DNA of 64,000 nucleotides from Ceratothoa steindachneri (Eukaryota; Arthropoda; Malacostraca; Isopoda; Cymothoidae), in contig OZ018321.1 in NCBI GenBank assembly GCA_963969495.1, positions 189,307,485 through 189,371,484 on the forward strand. Direction: 5' to 3'. Below, in pieces: positions 44,230-56,608 of this stretch. Position numbers and translations under genes: made by a program. Every line of letters starts with the position of its first letter. The first letter of the stretch is position 1. Below the pieces are notes generated by a model. The model ran no database searches. It was not told where the DNA came from and saw nothing but the letters and a program-made list of their open reading frames with translations.

Positions 44230-45774
44230 CTAGAATATATGAGTGTGGTAACATATTACTCGTACTTCACAATCCCCGTGGCATGGTTGCTTTAAAATTA
44301 ATCTCACTCTAATGTTTGAACCGTCAGTTATGAATGGGAGGGGAAATTCTTGGGGGGGGGGAGTAGATTCTGTTGTCTCTTTTGATTTGCTAGAAGGCAT
44401 GTTCTGCAAAGTCGTTCGATTTTAATTTGGAGTGAGGTTGCCTTTTGTTCATGGTTTTTAAAAGTATAGTTAATGGTAGAAGGGTAGTCCCGGCATTTTT
44501 TTACAAACCATCGGTGGAAATTGATCAGCCTTGAAAAATGTTGTAATTGTTTTAAACTCTCAGGACTTGTGAATTTCATGATGACTCTAATTTTACTAGT
44601 GTCTGGCGATGTACTTTTAGAATTAACCATAGAGTCGTTAAGTCTACGGAATAAACACGAACAACACACATTTCGGGGTCAAATTGATCTGCCCTCCGTG
44701 CAATCCCAACAGGACGAAAAGCTGTTATAAGTGCTGCTAATAAACTTCCTATCCTTACTGGCCACCAGGAGGTCGTCTCTTTATGCAAATGTAAATTATA
44801 ATCGTCGTGAGACACGGCTGATGAATCTCTGCAGGGTTTCTGCACTATTGCATAATCCTTGAGGTATAAAAGACCCAATTGTAAAGCCCTGCTGGCGTCA
44901 AAATTGCAGTCTTTTCTATAGAACTTGGTACTATATAGATTTGAATAGATGCCTCCTTCAAATCTATATTCGAAAAATCGTGTAACCTTACACTGTTACT
45001 ATTGATTCAGTGAGAAAAGAAATGAGTATCTATCTTTAATTGTGACTGAACTAAGTAATCTATAGTCGCCTGTTTCCCCTTTATGATTGATCCTTTTTCT
45101 GAATTAAGTTAAGAGGGGATGCAAAAGCTGAGTTCGAAGGTCGGATTTGTCCTTCGTACTGTAATGATCCATTAGATTTTTGGTTGTTCATTTAACTTGA
45201 GATCGTTACCAGGGATCTTTCTGATTTGATATGATAGAAGAAGGATGAAAAGATGGCTAAATTTTCCGTTCTCCTAACTTCACTATATTCAGAGATTAGA
45301 TCATTAAAAGCGAATCTTTCAGAATTGATAAGGATATTACCTATTTGAGCTTTTTCCTCTATTAAATTGGCACTTTTGTTATTAACTCTACGATTATAAT
45401 CGGAAAGAAAATTGATACGGATAATAGCAGATTTTACGTCACATCCGAGGAATTTCTTAGTAAAATTCCGGTTAATTCCGAGTGAAATAGTTTATATTCC
45501 TTCTACATACTTTTAGATATGGGAACCGGTACCATTTTGGAGGGTCATTCATGATTATTCTCAATCTCTGTCTGCAGCCGTCGCCGGGTTGAGGGAAATA
45601 ACCAATCACGTGTTGATTAGGTATTTCCTCCTTGTGATAAGGTCAAAAATGTGCAAGCAGGCGGTTGGGACAATATGGGGCACAGTACCGATTACTGCCC
45701 TCGTCCTGGAGTTTCCCTTTATTTATCAAGTAAAAATACTTATAACCGAATACTGATATTGACACTCATGCTTA

Positions 45775-45776
<2 letters not shown>

Positions 45777-45870
<94 letters not shown>
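45777..45870. repeat. (TA)n microsatellite, left flank of mariner-type copy B
   Basis: 94 bp of pure TA. Confidence 0.97.
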
Positions 45871-45873
<3 letters not shown>

Positions 45874-46701
45874 CCTGTCTTCGGTGTTTTTATCTTTCGA
45901 GACTTTTACGTTTGTGATACGATATATTAAGTACTACTTTTCCAGCACGTGTCATTTAACCGTCACTTCCATTGTGTGCAAGAGTGTCGAAAGGGAAGTG
46001 AAAAGATTCGAGATCTCTGCTCTCCTGCGAGTGGGCCACAACAAGTCGGACATCGCCAAGCGGTTCAACGTCATCCGGATGACCGTCCACAGAGTCTCGG
46101 AGAGGCTCAAGAACGGGGAAGACCTCAAAGATCGATCTCGTTCAAGCAGACCTCAAGTTGCAACGATTGGCCGTGCGAAAGGCCTTGAAAAATGCTCCGA
46201 AGCTCAGAATAAGTTCGCTCGCGAAGAACATCTCGGTGTCCAAGACCGTCAAAGAGGAGGGCGGCAAGAGCTTGAGGTGCGGGGAAAGGACTCTGCTCAC
46301 CGACTGCACGCGAGAATAACGTCTGGTTACGTCTTTCAGCACGACGGTGCCCCGGCCCACACGGCAAAGACCGTGCAAGAGTTGTAGGGTCGAACATAAA
46401 CTTCTGATCGAAGAACCTTTGGCTGCCTCAGCTGCCTTACATGTGGGCGCATGTCAAACACAAGGCCTACAAGATCCGCCACAGCAATGTCGACGAGCTG
46501 AAGTCCTCCGTCAACTGTGTGTGGGCCAGCATGAGAAAGGATTTCGTCCGAAAAGTGTACTTGCGGCCACATTGATTAATATTACAATTTATACCCATAT
46601 TTATATGTTGAAACTATAAAAACGTGTCTAACTACATCAAAATTATTGTTGTTTCTTGTATTAAGAGCGTCGTATCTTGTGTAACAGGACTTTTGCAATG
46701 C

Positions 46702-46704
<3 letters not shown>
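45871..46704 (+). mobile_element. Mariner/Tc1-superfamily element, copy B (internally deleted) in (TA)n
   Basis: Related to copy A (25690-26945). Shared leader words are ttccagcacgtgtcatt and attgtgtgcaaga/gcagatg; shared 3' words are aacgtgtctaa and gtaacagg...ttttgcaat. The N-terminus (FEISALLRVGHNKSDIAKRF) and the second-Asp motif (FQHDGAPAHTAKTVQEL) remain, but about 320 bp between them is deleted relative to A and the 3' part is frameshifted. Pure (TA)n lies on both sides, as expected for an insertion into a TA tract. Confidence 0.8.

Positions 46705-46769
<65 letters not shown>
46705..46769. repeat. (TA)n microsatellite, right flank of mariner-type copy B
   Basis: 65 bp of TA continuing directly from the element end. 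Confidence 0.97.
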
Positions 46770-46773
<4 letters not shown>

Positions 46774-46774
46774 A

Positions 46775-47060
46775 CAGGATAAGCGCAATGAAAATAAATA
46801 GAAGGGTATTCATAATGCTCGAGCTGTTTATTAACACTCAATGCGCGAATCAATTGTTAATAAATATTGAAGAATGAAAATTTCGTGGCCTTAACATTAA
46901 TGTAAATCATTAATGAACGTAAACAGATTGTATTATTTATTAAATCATTAAATATTAGATTCATAATAACAAAAAAAAATGGCTTAATTGAATGAACAGT
47001 ACATGATGAAGTAATTTACATGATAAGGGAAAAGCAATCGAGATAGGAATGTAGAGGAGT
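46775..47060. other. AT-rich DNA between copy B and the Penelope-like relic
   Basis: Nothing recognised. Confidence 0.4.
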
Positions 47061-47214
47061 AACTTACGAAGTTGAACTAAGAGAGAAACTCAACTGGAAA
47101 AAATACGGACCGGAGGCAAGAAGAAAACATAATTGGGGAGAGTGGGGTGGGTAAATTAACAGGAGTGCAACAGCAGTGGAGTCATTGTGGAGGAAGGACT
47201 TTAACATTTTAATA

Positions 47215-48620
47215 GATTGGGTTGAGGAATAAGTTTTTGCGGTTTCATCAAATTTATTCATTACCATTAACAATTAGAAAAAAAACATCATTTTTAATTG
47301 ATAACAATATGCAATTTAATCAATAATGTATTCTTCGTTGTTATTTACGGCTTCTTCCCAACGTTCAACTAGTTTTTCGATGCCTCTGCAATAAAAATTT
47401 CTGGATTTTGATTCGAAGAATTCGTCTAACCAGGTTCTTAATTCCACATCAGTATTGAACGAAACGCCGCGCAAATTGGTGAAGAGCGATCGGAACAGAT
47501 GGAAATCCGATGGAGCCAAGTCTGCCGAATATGGAAGATGCGGCAAGATTTCCCAATTAAGCGTTTGAAAGGCGTCTTTTGTCATATTGGCAATGTAAGG
47601 ACGAGCATTGTCGTGTTGCAGAAGGACTCCATAACGTCGATGAGGTCGCTTTTCACGAATAGCTTCGGTGAGTCGATACATTTGTTGAACGAAGAGTTCT
47701 GCATTGACAATCTCGTTGTTCGCAAGGAGCTCATAAAGAATAATGCCTCCACAATCCCACCACACACACAGCATCGTCTTTCGTGGATGAAGTCCTTGCT
47801 TTAATCGTGGAAGTGTTTTTTTTTATTGGGGCTAAGCCATTGTTTTCGATGGTTCATGTTGACATAAACACACTACTTTTCGTCGCCAGTGATGATGCAG
47901 TGAAGAAATCTGGCCTTATATCCACCAGTAGCCTTGTGACGAACAAACAAACCTGCGGCAATCGTGGAGCGTTGAAGTTTGTTGCCTTCGCTCAAAGCGT
48001 GCGGAAACGAGTTTTTGAACTTTCCTCATCGAATGAACGTGATTCACTACAGTTTTCTGATCACACGCCAATTGTACAGCCAATTCTCTAGTCCATTGAC
48101 GAGGATTTTCATGAAGAAGGTCGTTCAATCGATCTTCATCCAACTAAATGGGGCGACCAGAACGTTCTTCGTCATTAAGATTGAAATGACCGTTTTTGAA
48201 ACGTGAAAACCACCATTGAGCTGTCCTTTCTGATAAAGCATTTTGTCCGTACACAGCACACATATCGCGACGAGCTTTGGCTGCGTTTGCATTGTTCCCG
48301 TCTCGATTGAAAATGAATAACAACAAGTGTCAAAAATGCGCCTTTCTTTCAACTTGACATTCCATTTTGAGGGTACAGAACAAAAATTAAATTAACACAA
48401 CTTTTAAATAAACCGCAATGACTTATTATTCAACTTCAAGACGTAGCCTAAGCAAAAGCATAATAGTCTACGCTGTTAAGAGACGTAGCCTAACCTTTGT
48501 AAATTTTGCTCTTATTATTTATTATTGTTTCTTAATATGTGCACAAATCACGTCAACAAAACTTAAATCAACACAACATTAAAAAAAAAACCCGGCAAGA
48601 ACTTATTCCTCAACCTAATA
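47215..48620 (-). mobile_element. mariner transposon, 1406 bp, with TIRs and TA duplication
   Basis: Outer terminal repeats are 47215-47242 (GATTGGGTTGAGGAATAAG...) and, inward on the minus strand from 48620, TATTAGGTTGAGGAATAAG.... They agree at all but a few positions and are flanked by TA at 47213-47214 and 48621-48622. The size is close to the usual 1.3 kb of mariners, and a DD34D transposase lies between. A second, degenerate copy of the right end is found at about 48385-48440 (accgcaatgacttattattc), so the 5' side carries a duplicated terminal segment. Confidence 0.9.
47316..48363 (-). pseudogene. mariner transposase (DD34D), frameshifted
   Basis: The start ATG is at 48363 (MECQVERKAHF, then a stop). 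In a second frame come ARRDMCAVYGQNALSERTAQ and WWFSRFKNGHFNLNDEERSG (paired HTH and the WFxRFKxGxFxxxDxxRSGRP signature), then LDEDRLNDLLHENPR. The C-terminal half (47774-47316) is intact: LCVWWDCGG (first Asp), LLQHDNARPY (second Asp) and YSADLAPSDFHLF (third Asp). All three catalytic aspartates are present. Inactivation comes from an early stop and two or three frameshifts, which suggests a fairly recent death. When intact it cuts and pastes at TA sites. Confidence 0.9.
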
Positions 48621-48904
48621 TATAAATTCTAAAATTTGGAGGGAAATAGCATTGCTGCAATGGGTTAAGATTTTAAAATTATCGCCACTGTCATCGATTT
48701 TACATTGTATGATGTGGTCCCTGATAGCTGATGGTTCTTGACGGTTCGGTTTACCAGTTCTATTATTGATCCCTAAATGAGAACACACTCTTGACTCCAA
48801 AGACCGAACGGCACTACCTCCATACGCGCCTCGATCACAGCGAGGACAAATGAAATGATATACTAGGTAGCTCCGGCCGTTCCTCGTTATGATCAAAGTA
48901 CAAA

Positions 48905-49840
48905 TAGAAGATAATTATAAATCAGACCTAGATAATATAAACCTAAATGTGACCCATAAAGATGTTGAGAAATGTAATGATGCTCTTCCAGTTATTTAGC
49001 ATATTACTGTTATGCTGTCTTCAAAAAGATGAAATGTTTATCTTTTAAAATTTTGATTAGTATTTAAGGAAGGACCACAGTTTAGCAATCAACCACACGA
49101 CAATGAGGGCATTAACAGACTCTTTATTATATCCCAATGACATAACATTTAATTATGTGAGATATAACTATATTATTATGAACACATGTGTAGAGCATCC
49201 ATTTTATTTTATTCAACTCATCAAAGAAATTTTGCTATAGATGTAGCATATTTCATTAGCACAGAATAATGTTCATTTTTTCAAACGGTATTTGTGACTC
49301 AGGGGATAAACTGTATAGAAAGGAAACGAAAGTTGCAGACGTTATGCTAACTTCATTTTCACTGATGTAGTATAAATAGATAGATAGGAGGTTCACAACT
49401 TGTTAATTATTATTATTAGTGTACAATAAAATGTAAAAAATACTGAAAATGAGTGTAATAATTTAGCTTATTGATATGTATTTCGTATTCTCCATAACTA
49501 AATCAGTACAGAAGTAAAATAAGGTTACTAAATAATTTTGAAACCGCAAATACTCCCAATGAGAAATAGTGTTGGTGAGAGAAAGCACCTTCTCGTGTTG
49601 CCTTTATAAAATAGGAGGGAGGTCTGTTTCTCTGTTGTCTCACCAATTTCCCTTATCCATACCCTTGCCTCCTTTGCCGCATTATCTTGTCTCGTTTACT
49701 TTCTCGAACGCCTGACTAGTCGCTTTGTAAGATATTGCCAACTGGAAAGTTGCTACTATACAGTCTGTACAACGACTATAAGTAGAGTCGTAGTCTGCCT
49801 GTCTGATGGGGAAACCCAACCACCCCCCAGCTGACACTCA
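48905..49840. other. AT-rich intergenic DNA
   Basis: Nothing recognised. Confidence 0.4.
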
Positions 49841-49851
49841 CACCACCACAA

Positions 49852-52800
49852 GTGAACCCCAAAATACAACTGCCTACCGTGTTCTCCACGGTGTCTACAA
49901 TCATGACTGAAGGCGATCAACGCTACTACGCCACCGTCCTAAAGCTGCTTTATGCTGCAAATGGACTAGGGCAAATCTTCCTCGATACGGTGTTCACCCT
50001 AATACAGGAAAATAAAAAAAACAGAAAGCCAGCACTACTCCCCATACCAGGGTGCATGAATCCGTTACAACCCACCCTCCCTTCTTCCAGCTGTTCCCAA
50101 GCCACAATCCACCCTCGCCCCAGCACTTACAAAGTACACAAACCGCACTCCCTCCTCGTAATATATCTGACCGAATAGGCGCTGCAACTGGGATCAACGT
50201 TCCTAATTAAGAACCGAATACATCTCAGATTCATAGACACAGAAGACGACTCGCTTCTAGCATGCAAAATATACACTGGGCGCCGGCCCAATTCTAGTGG
50301 CCACATACTACCGTTTACCACGAAAATAGCTTCACATAGACGTCCTTTTCCAAGCTGTATTTACCTGTGATTTTCCACTAATCTTTATGGGAACCTGAAT
50401 ACACACCATCCTACACTACTTTCCTACACCACAAATGATGCAGGCCGGTATCTGACTGGTGCTCAGCTGCGATTTCACTGCCAGCGACATAGCCCTACGC
50501 AACGACCACGCCGCACGTTTCCATACACGCATAGTCCCAGGTCCCTTCTCCTTTAATCTTTTCCTCTCCTCATACTCACACCACCCTTTTATGACTACTT
50601 GCACACAAACTGGCAAGAGTTCAAAAGACACATCTCCACTAATACATCACACAACCTCAATCTCCAGAACATCAACCTTACACATATAGATAACCACTGG
50701 AACACTATTCATGGACATCACAAACACATCACAGAACATTAACACATCGCGTAAAACACACATATGCGTCAAACACTTCATATTTTCCATACACACACAA
50801 AGGTGCATTACCATATAAAAGAACCCCTATGACCAAGGCCCACGTTAACAAAACATCACACTCCTACGTGCCCGAATTTTACAATGCATGCAGCTGGATC
50901 GAAACCATCAGTAGTGCGAGATGATCTGAATATCGGATGATGGTCGCTGAACTTTCCCTTCCTTCTTCTGGTTGCATGTGAAGAGGATGTTGGGCACGAA
51001 TCCACCTAAACCCTACATTACGACAACCGCACCCTCATTGCCACTAATGAAATCTTCGACGCATTCAAGTCCCAGGGGAACAACGTATATACACATAAAA
51101 TATCCAAACCAAACGCATAAAAGCACTTCTAAAAAGTCCTGGAATGGTGTCGGCTCCACGCGGAAGAGCTGGGTCCCGCCTCCCTGGTATAAATAGAAGA
51201 GCTAGACAACTCAACCACACTGAGCACTTGAGGAAAAAATTTCTATACTCAAACAAATCAAAAACTCGTCTCGCCCCATTCGGCCTCCCAGCCATAATAT
51301 TTCAGCACTAACCAGAAAAACATTTTCCCAACAATAATACATCTACTTAACCCCTCACTTGCCTCTGCCCATTTTCCACAGACAATACTACTTTACAAAC
51401 CCTACAACAACGGAAAACATGCAAATAACTACGGCCCATTGCTCTTCTAGAACACCTAGGCAAAATACTTGAACGTATGGTAAATACCCGTATCTAGAAT
51501 TTCCTGGAGAAGAATGACTGATTCTCCCCCTGCCAAAATGTTTTTTATGAAAGACTGGTCCAGCCAATGAGTTGTGACCATTGTTCATGACATTATAAAA
51601 AAAACACGACAGAAGACACTCCTTCAGTAAGGATGCGAAGAAAGCTTTCAAAAGGTGTAACACGATTGACTTCGTTCGAAACTAACCAACAACACGGAGC
51701 TCCCTTTCTGCACTAGAAAGCTTCTCTTCTAGTAACTTAACGACAGGAGATGTCGCATAAAATAAAATAACACAGCATCACATCCATTCACACCACGCGC
51801 CAGCGTACTCCAGGGTAGCGTGCTGGCGCTTACCCTATACATTATGTACACGAACGACACCACATGACTTCCATAAAACAACAGGCACACATACAAACTG
51901 CCTTACGATGACGACGAGACCATTCTTTTCTCCGTCAAGGGCTCAAACAAAATTGCGCTCCAGGCACAAATGATACTAAACGAAAAGACAGTACCATGAC
52001 AAGTGACTCATAGCCACGAATCCTCTGAAGATACATACGAAACTCTAGGACACGCGAGATCCCTATTTGCACAACATAGCACTATACACATTCACCAGCC
52101 AAAATATATACAGCCCCACAAGACTTACATATAAACCTCACACGAAGATACTCGGGGCTATATTCGAGAAGTACCTAAGCTTCCACCTACAACAAAACAA
52201 TACACAAAAATAAAAAAAAATCTTAAAAAAAATCTGAGAAGTTTTACCTTGCCGGCCGTAACATGAAACTACATTTATACAAAACACTCGTGATACCACT
52301 TCACATATTCTCACCCATTACACTCACAGCCGCTGACCACACATTGCAGAGGAGAGCACATAGTAGAAAACTCTCCGCTGAAACGTGCATGTTGTTCTCT
52401 TTAATGCAGATCCATGTCTACATTATACGATAACAACCAACTCACAACAATTAGCTTATAGAACCACATAACTTATCGCATGTGTTAGAAAAACTCGCAA
52501 AAGACCAGATATACAACCAAATACGTGCCAGACAGCATGCTGGATTGGCGTTGAAATACTCAGTAGCCCTTGATTACCCACAACTAGCACCCATCTTCAT
52601 ATAGGATATCCCATTTACCTTACTTGCGCCTCATCTTTTCCACTTTTCAACCCGCTCCACTGCCACACTAGTCCAATAGCACTATATACACACACAACAC
52701 ACTTTGCCTCGGTGTCTAGCCACCGACTTTTAACTTTTTCAATCCCCTCTTAATTTTTTCCTGTACCATTTTCCTCTCTCACTTCTCGATCTTTGTAGCT
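49852..52800 (+). mobile_element. LINE ORF2 relic (RT), C/A-rich plus strand, heavily decayed
   Basis: RT motifs are recoverable only by switching frames. They are ALL..LGKILERMVNTRI (about 51440-51500), a DAKKAF palm segment (about 51635), ASVLQGSVLALTLYIMYTND (about 51803-51862, normally GVPQGSVLSPxLYxxYTND), LPYDDDETILFSVK (catalytic box, about 51900-51940, normally YADDTxI) and KPHTKILGAIFEKYLSFHLQ (about 52135-52190). This order defines a non-LTR RT. Clade is uncertain, Jockey-like by feel. The 49852-50178 open frame may be part of its 5' region. The plus strand is markedly C/A-rich and G-poor compared with the other LINEs here. Confidence 0.65.
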
Positions 52801-52839
52801 TACCACAGTTATCCCTCTGCTTTTCTTTTTATTCAAATC

Positions 52840-53178
52840 ATGTCCAGTCTGACCATAATATTGTTTATCGATTGGAATGTTTCAAAATCAACTCTACTTA
52901 GTTTTTTAAGAAAGGAAAATCAAACTGAAAATTCTCACTATCGAACTCAACGGCAAAACATCATACATGCAGATAAGGTACTTCGATTCATAGAAGACAT
53001 AATACCCATTTATTCTAACCAACAAAAGAGGCAGCAAATCTTTTCCTCTCTGTTCACTAACCTTTCTCTCCCCTGCGTCTTACCATCATCCAAATTCTAC
53101 ACATTGCGAGAGTTACCAAAATATTTTTATTTTATTTTTCCTCAAGCTCTTAATTTACATCATACTATGCATGTTTAA
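52840..53178 (+). CDS. Unrecognised 112-codon open frame
   Basis: ATG start, N/Q/S/K-rich with no domain I recognise, lying between two LINE relics. The coding status is doubtful. It could be the 3' UTR of the preceding element or 5' DNA of the next. Confidence 0.15.
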   Translation: MSSLTIILFIDWNVSKSTLLSFLRKENQTENSHYRTQRQNIIHADKVLRFIEDIIPIYSNQQKRQQIFSSLFTNLSLPCVLPSSKFYTLRELPKYFYFIFPQALNLHHTMHV

Positions 53179-53179
53179 A

Positions 53180-54480
53180 TAGCCTCCTCTCCCACTCTCC
53201 ACCACAATGCATTCGTGAATGAGTTGTCACCATGCTCTTATCAAAAGTATGCATTTTACTTGCAATTGCATACTTGTTACTACTGGAAGAAGTAGATTTG
53301 ATTAATATCCCAATACAAATACTAGTGTTAGAGGTACCCCGAAAAAAGGCCGGGCTACAACCCATGCTGGGTAGCCATTCTGCTCCGATGGTAGGGGCCC
53401 ATACAGGATTACAAAGGGATATCACACTCGTCCATGTGCATGGTGAAAGGAGCCGCGATACCCAAACCTTCGATGGGGCGGCACCACTTGCTGTGATGTT
53501 TGATTCTGCCACTATCCGTTATAAATTCCGCCATGATACATCCCTTGTTAAGACCCAACACGAGTACATGCATAATTTCTACCCATGGAAGCAATAATAC
53601 GTGGTGGCCGGGTCTGTGCAAAGAGGGGCATAGAACCAGGGACTAAACCCAATAACACAATGAAAGACGAAATGGAGTAACGAAGACTACGTCTAATGAC
53701 GGAACGAGGACAAACAAAACTAGAAACAGGAATACTAATAAAAACAATGAACGCGGAACTCAATTTTTTTTATGACTGAACTGAGAGAGATCTCAAACGG
53801 CTACATTGCTCTATGCCAAAAGCAAGAGGATGTAGAGAAACTCGTTTCAACAGATGTACGTAGAACTTTAAAAAAAATTGGCCTCACATCCAAACTAACG
53901 CCCACAACTATTAGCGAAAAATTCGTTTATCAGCAAGAAAATCGATATGCTCGTGGGATTTTATAAGAAAGAGGAATTGAAAGAGGAACTAGAAAGACAT
54001 AAAAACCACCTAAGGATATCTGAAATCATAACATTCGGCCACCACACCTACGTATTCAAAGTGGTGTGTGTCACTGAAGAGATGGCAAACAGAGCCGTAA
54101 GTAACAGTCTACTCACGTTCGAGATGAGAATCTGAGCCAAGAATATTATGTAATGACAAAAAGCATTTAACAAGAAAATGTCCCCCAAAGAAGCTAGAGA
54201 TCTGCTGAGCGAGCAGCCAGGGAGGCCAGGCTTCTACGAATGCACATAGGAAACAAAAATGTTTATTAACTGCCAGGGCCAACATAGGACTTTGGCCTTT
54301 AACTGTCCTAAAAGAAAATACATATCTAGAGAAGCATAACAGTCGAAAAACAAAGAAAATAAGAAACAACCAAACATACACTAGCTTCTTGAAAGCTGAA
54401 AACAACCCTAAAGGAGAGACAGGACATGAACCCCAAATCAATATTAATGCCAATAAAGGAGCAAGACTTAACATACTTTC
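53180..54480 (+). mobile_element. LINE 5' region and gag-like ORF1, decayed
   Basis: A GC-richer leader (53320-53640) is open on both strands. The ORF1 coding sequence follows: MTELREISNGYIALCQKQED (53772), KEELKEELERHKNHLRISEI, GHHTYVFKVVCVTEEMANRA, and a single surviving zinc-knuckle piece FINCQGQHRTLAFNCPKRK near 54255-54310. It aligns by eye with the minus-strand ORF1 at 5443-4871, which has KEEIKEKIIKNHQ and CVNFGQGHRSMAMACP. No endonuclease follows before the (CA)n/(TA)n tract, so ORF2 is absent. Confidence 0.65.
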
Positions 54481-54484
54481 AAGT

Positions 54485-55385
<901 letters not shown>

Positions 55386-55389
55386 CTAC

Positions 55390-56554
55390 GAAATGATGTA
55401 ACTAATATTCAATGGGATACCCTCTTGTGTCGATAAGACAATGAAGTCTGGGTATGACCTGAGCGCAAATGGCGCGCAGGGTATCAGCTTATATTTCCTC
55501 CCAGCATTTTTCCAGTTTGCATTCGACACTTTGGTGAGATTTAGTACAAGTTTTCTGTTCAAGTAATGGACCATATTCCAAAATTCATGGCGACCAGATA
55601 TAGCGTACTGGGGGGCCAAAGTTCCTTCGAACAAAAACCTCTTAACATTGCCTGGCACCAGTCAGAACATTTTTTCTTTGTGCGAGGTCACTTCATCTTG
55701 TTGAATGGTTACTTTGGCATTGCCTATTGTGGTATCCTTCCAAAGTGTGACCTTCTCTTCAACTTGTCAAAAACATGTTAATGATCTTTACTGCTACTTG
55801 AATAAAGTTGAAAGGTGTTTTTTGTCCCGTTGATGTTACGCCCACCAACACCATCATTGAGGCTGGCCTCTGCTCCTAAAAGATGTCCGCTGTTAAACTG
55901 TAATATCAGTATTATTTTGTGTCCAAACACGATCGTTCTGTGTGCTGTAGGTGGCTTGAACACTAAAGAAAATTTCATCCGTCCACAGAAGCGGAGAATG
56001 CGACTCATCAAATAGCGGTTAGAGGAGCAGCTTTGCTCTTTCGATTCTCTTCCTTTTGGTGAAGTTGGAAAGTAGATGTTCTTGAGCTATCTTAAATTGA
56101 CGAAATTTCAGGTCTGTTCTCAGCAATTCTTGTATGGCCACATGGCTCAATTAGTTCCTCAATGTAAGTTGTCTGGTATCCCTCCTTAGATTTCAGCATC
56201 GTGTTCCTGATGATGGTTGGGATCCTCACTGATTAAGAGGAGGTAGTCCTTACTCTTAAAAGACAAATTCCAGTCTCTTTTAGCCGCTTTATATCTTTAA
56301 AAAACACAGATCTGCTCACAGTGAGGTTCAACATTTTGAAAATATCGCTCATTGTCTTACCGCTTCTATGCAGGTACTCGATTGCTTCACATTTTCTACT
56401 CACAATTTTAAACCTGTGCTGTTTTTTTATGAATTTACAATTTGACACAAAATTAAATAAATCCTGAAATATCCTGCAAGAAAGTAACTAAGTAATGGTA
56501 TGTAAATTTATTTAAAATGACTTGTAATAAGCTTTCTACACTTCGTGTTTTCCC

Positions 56555-56557
<3 letters not shown>
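55390..56557 (-). mobile_element. Tc1/mariner-superfamily element, minus strand, decayed
   Basis: Reading from 56450 down: an HTH N-terminus (CEAIEYLHRSGKTMSDIFKM, then KRLKETG), a linker (LRTDLKFRQFKIAQEHLLSN), the first catalytic motif LLWTDEIFFSVQ near 55985, the second IQQDEVTSHKEKMF near 55690, and a C-terminal region with APQYAISGRHEFWNM and LPCAPFALR-like text near 55560-55440. The order is complete, so this is close to full length at about 1.1 kb, but several frameshifts kill it. The right end (cagggg...) touches the (TA)n tract at 56558. Confidence 0.7.

Positions 56558-56605
<48 letters not shown>
56558..56605. repeat. (TA)n tract shared by two transposon ends
   Basis: 48 bp of TA bounded by tttcccctg on the left and ggggttgaac on the right. 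Confidence 0.97.

Positions 56606-56608
<3 letters not shown>

Larger units (their letters stand above)
43390..45480 (-). mobile_element. Ty3/gypsy LTR retrotransposon pol relic
   Basis: Minus strand, in canonical order with no gross rearrangement. Protease-RT linker at 45480-45190 (FAFNDLISEYSEV...FFYHIKSE), RT at 45180-44330 (QIRPSNSAFASPLN; GDYRLLSSVTIKDRYS; DFSNIDLKEASIQIY; IEKTAILTPAGLYNWVF; RDDLLVASKD, the degraded YIDDILVAS box; SPESLKQLQHFSRLINFHRW), RNase H at 44229-43990, and an integrase zinc-binding region at about 43690-43440. Multiple frameshifts and stops. No LTR pair was found; (TA)n tracts lie on both sides at 42766-42854 and 45777-45870. No envelope gene is seen. Confidence 0.85.
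47064..48900 (-). mobile_element. Penelope-like element C-terminus with GIY-YIG region, split by a mariner
   Basis: The upstream part (48900-48621) reads LVYHFICPRCDRGAYGGSAV, the GIY-YIG endonuclease signature region (VYxFxCxxCxxxYVGxT) of Penelope-like elements, then RVCSHLGI and SLQILEFI. After the mariner, 47214-47064 continues in the same frame as KMLKSFLHNDSTAVALLLI, matching the usual LN(D/N)S(T/S)A tail. Removing the insert with one TA restores a continuous frame across the junction. The RT domain is not seen upstream of 48900. Confidence 0.8.

Noticed and set aside
43390..45480. Endogenous retrovirus with envelope
   Set aside because: Only Ty3/gypsy-type pol segments are present; no envelope-like frame and no LTR pair found.
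47499..47804. Plus-strand 101-codon frame
   Set aside because: Antisense shadow of the mariner transposase C-terminus.
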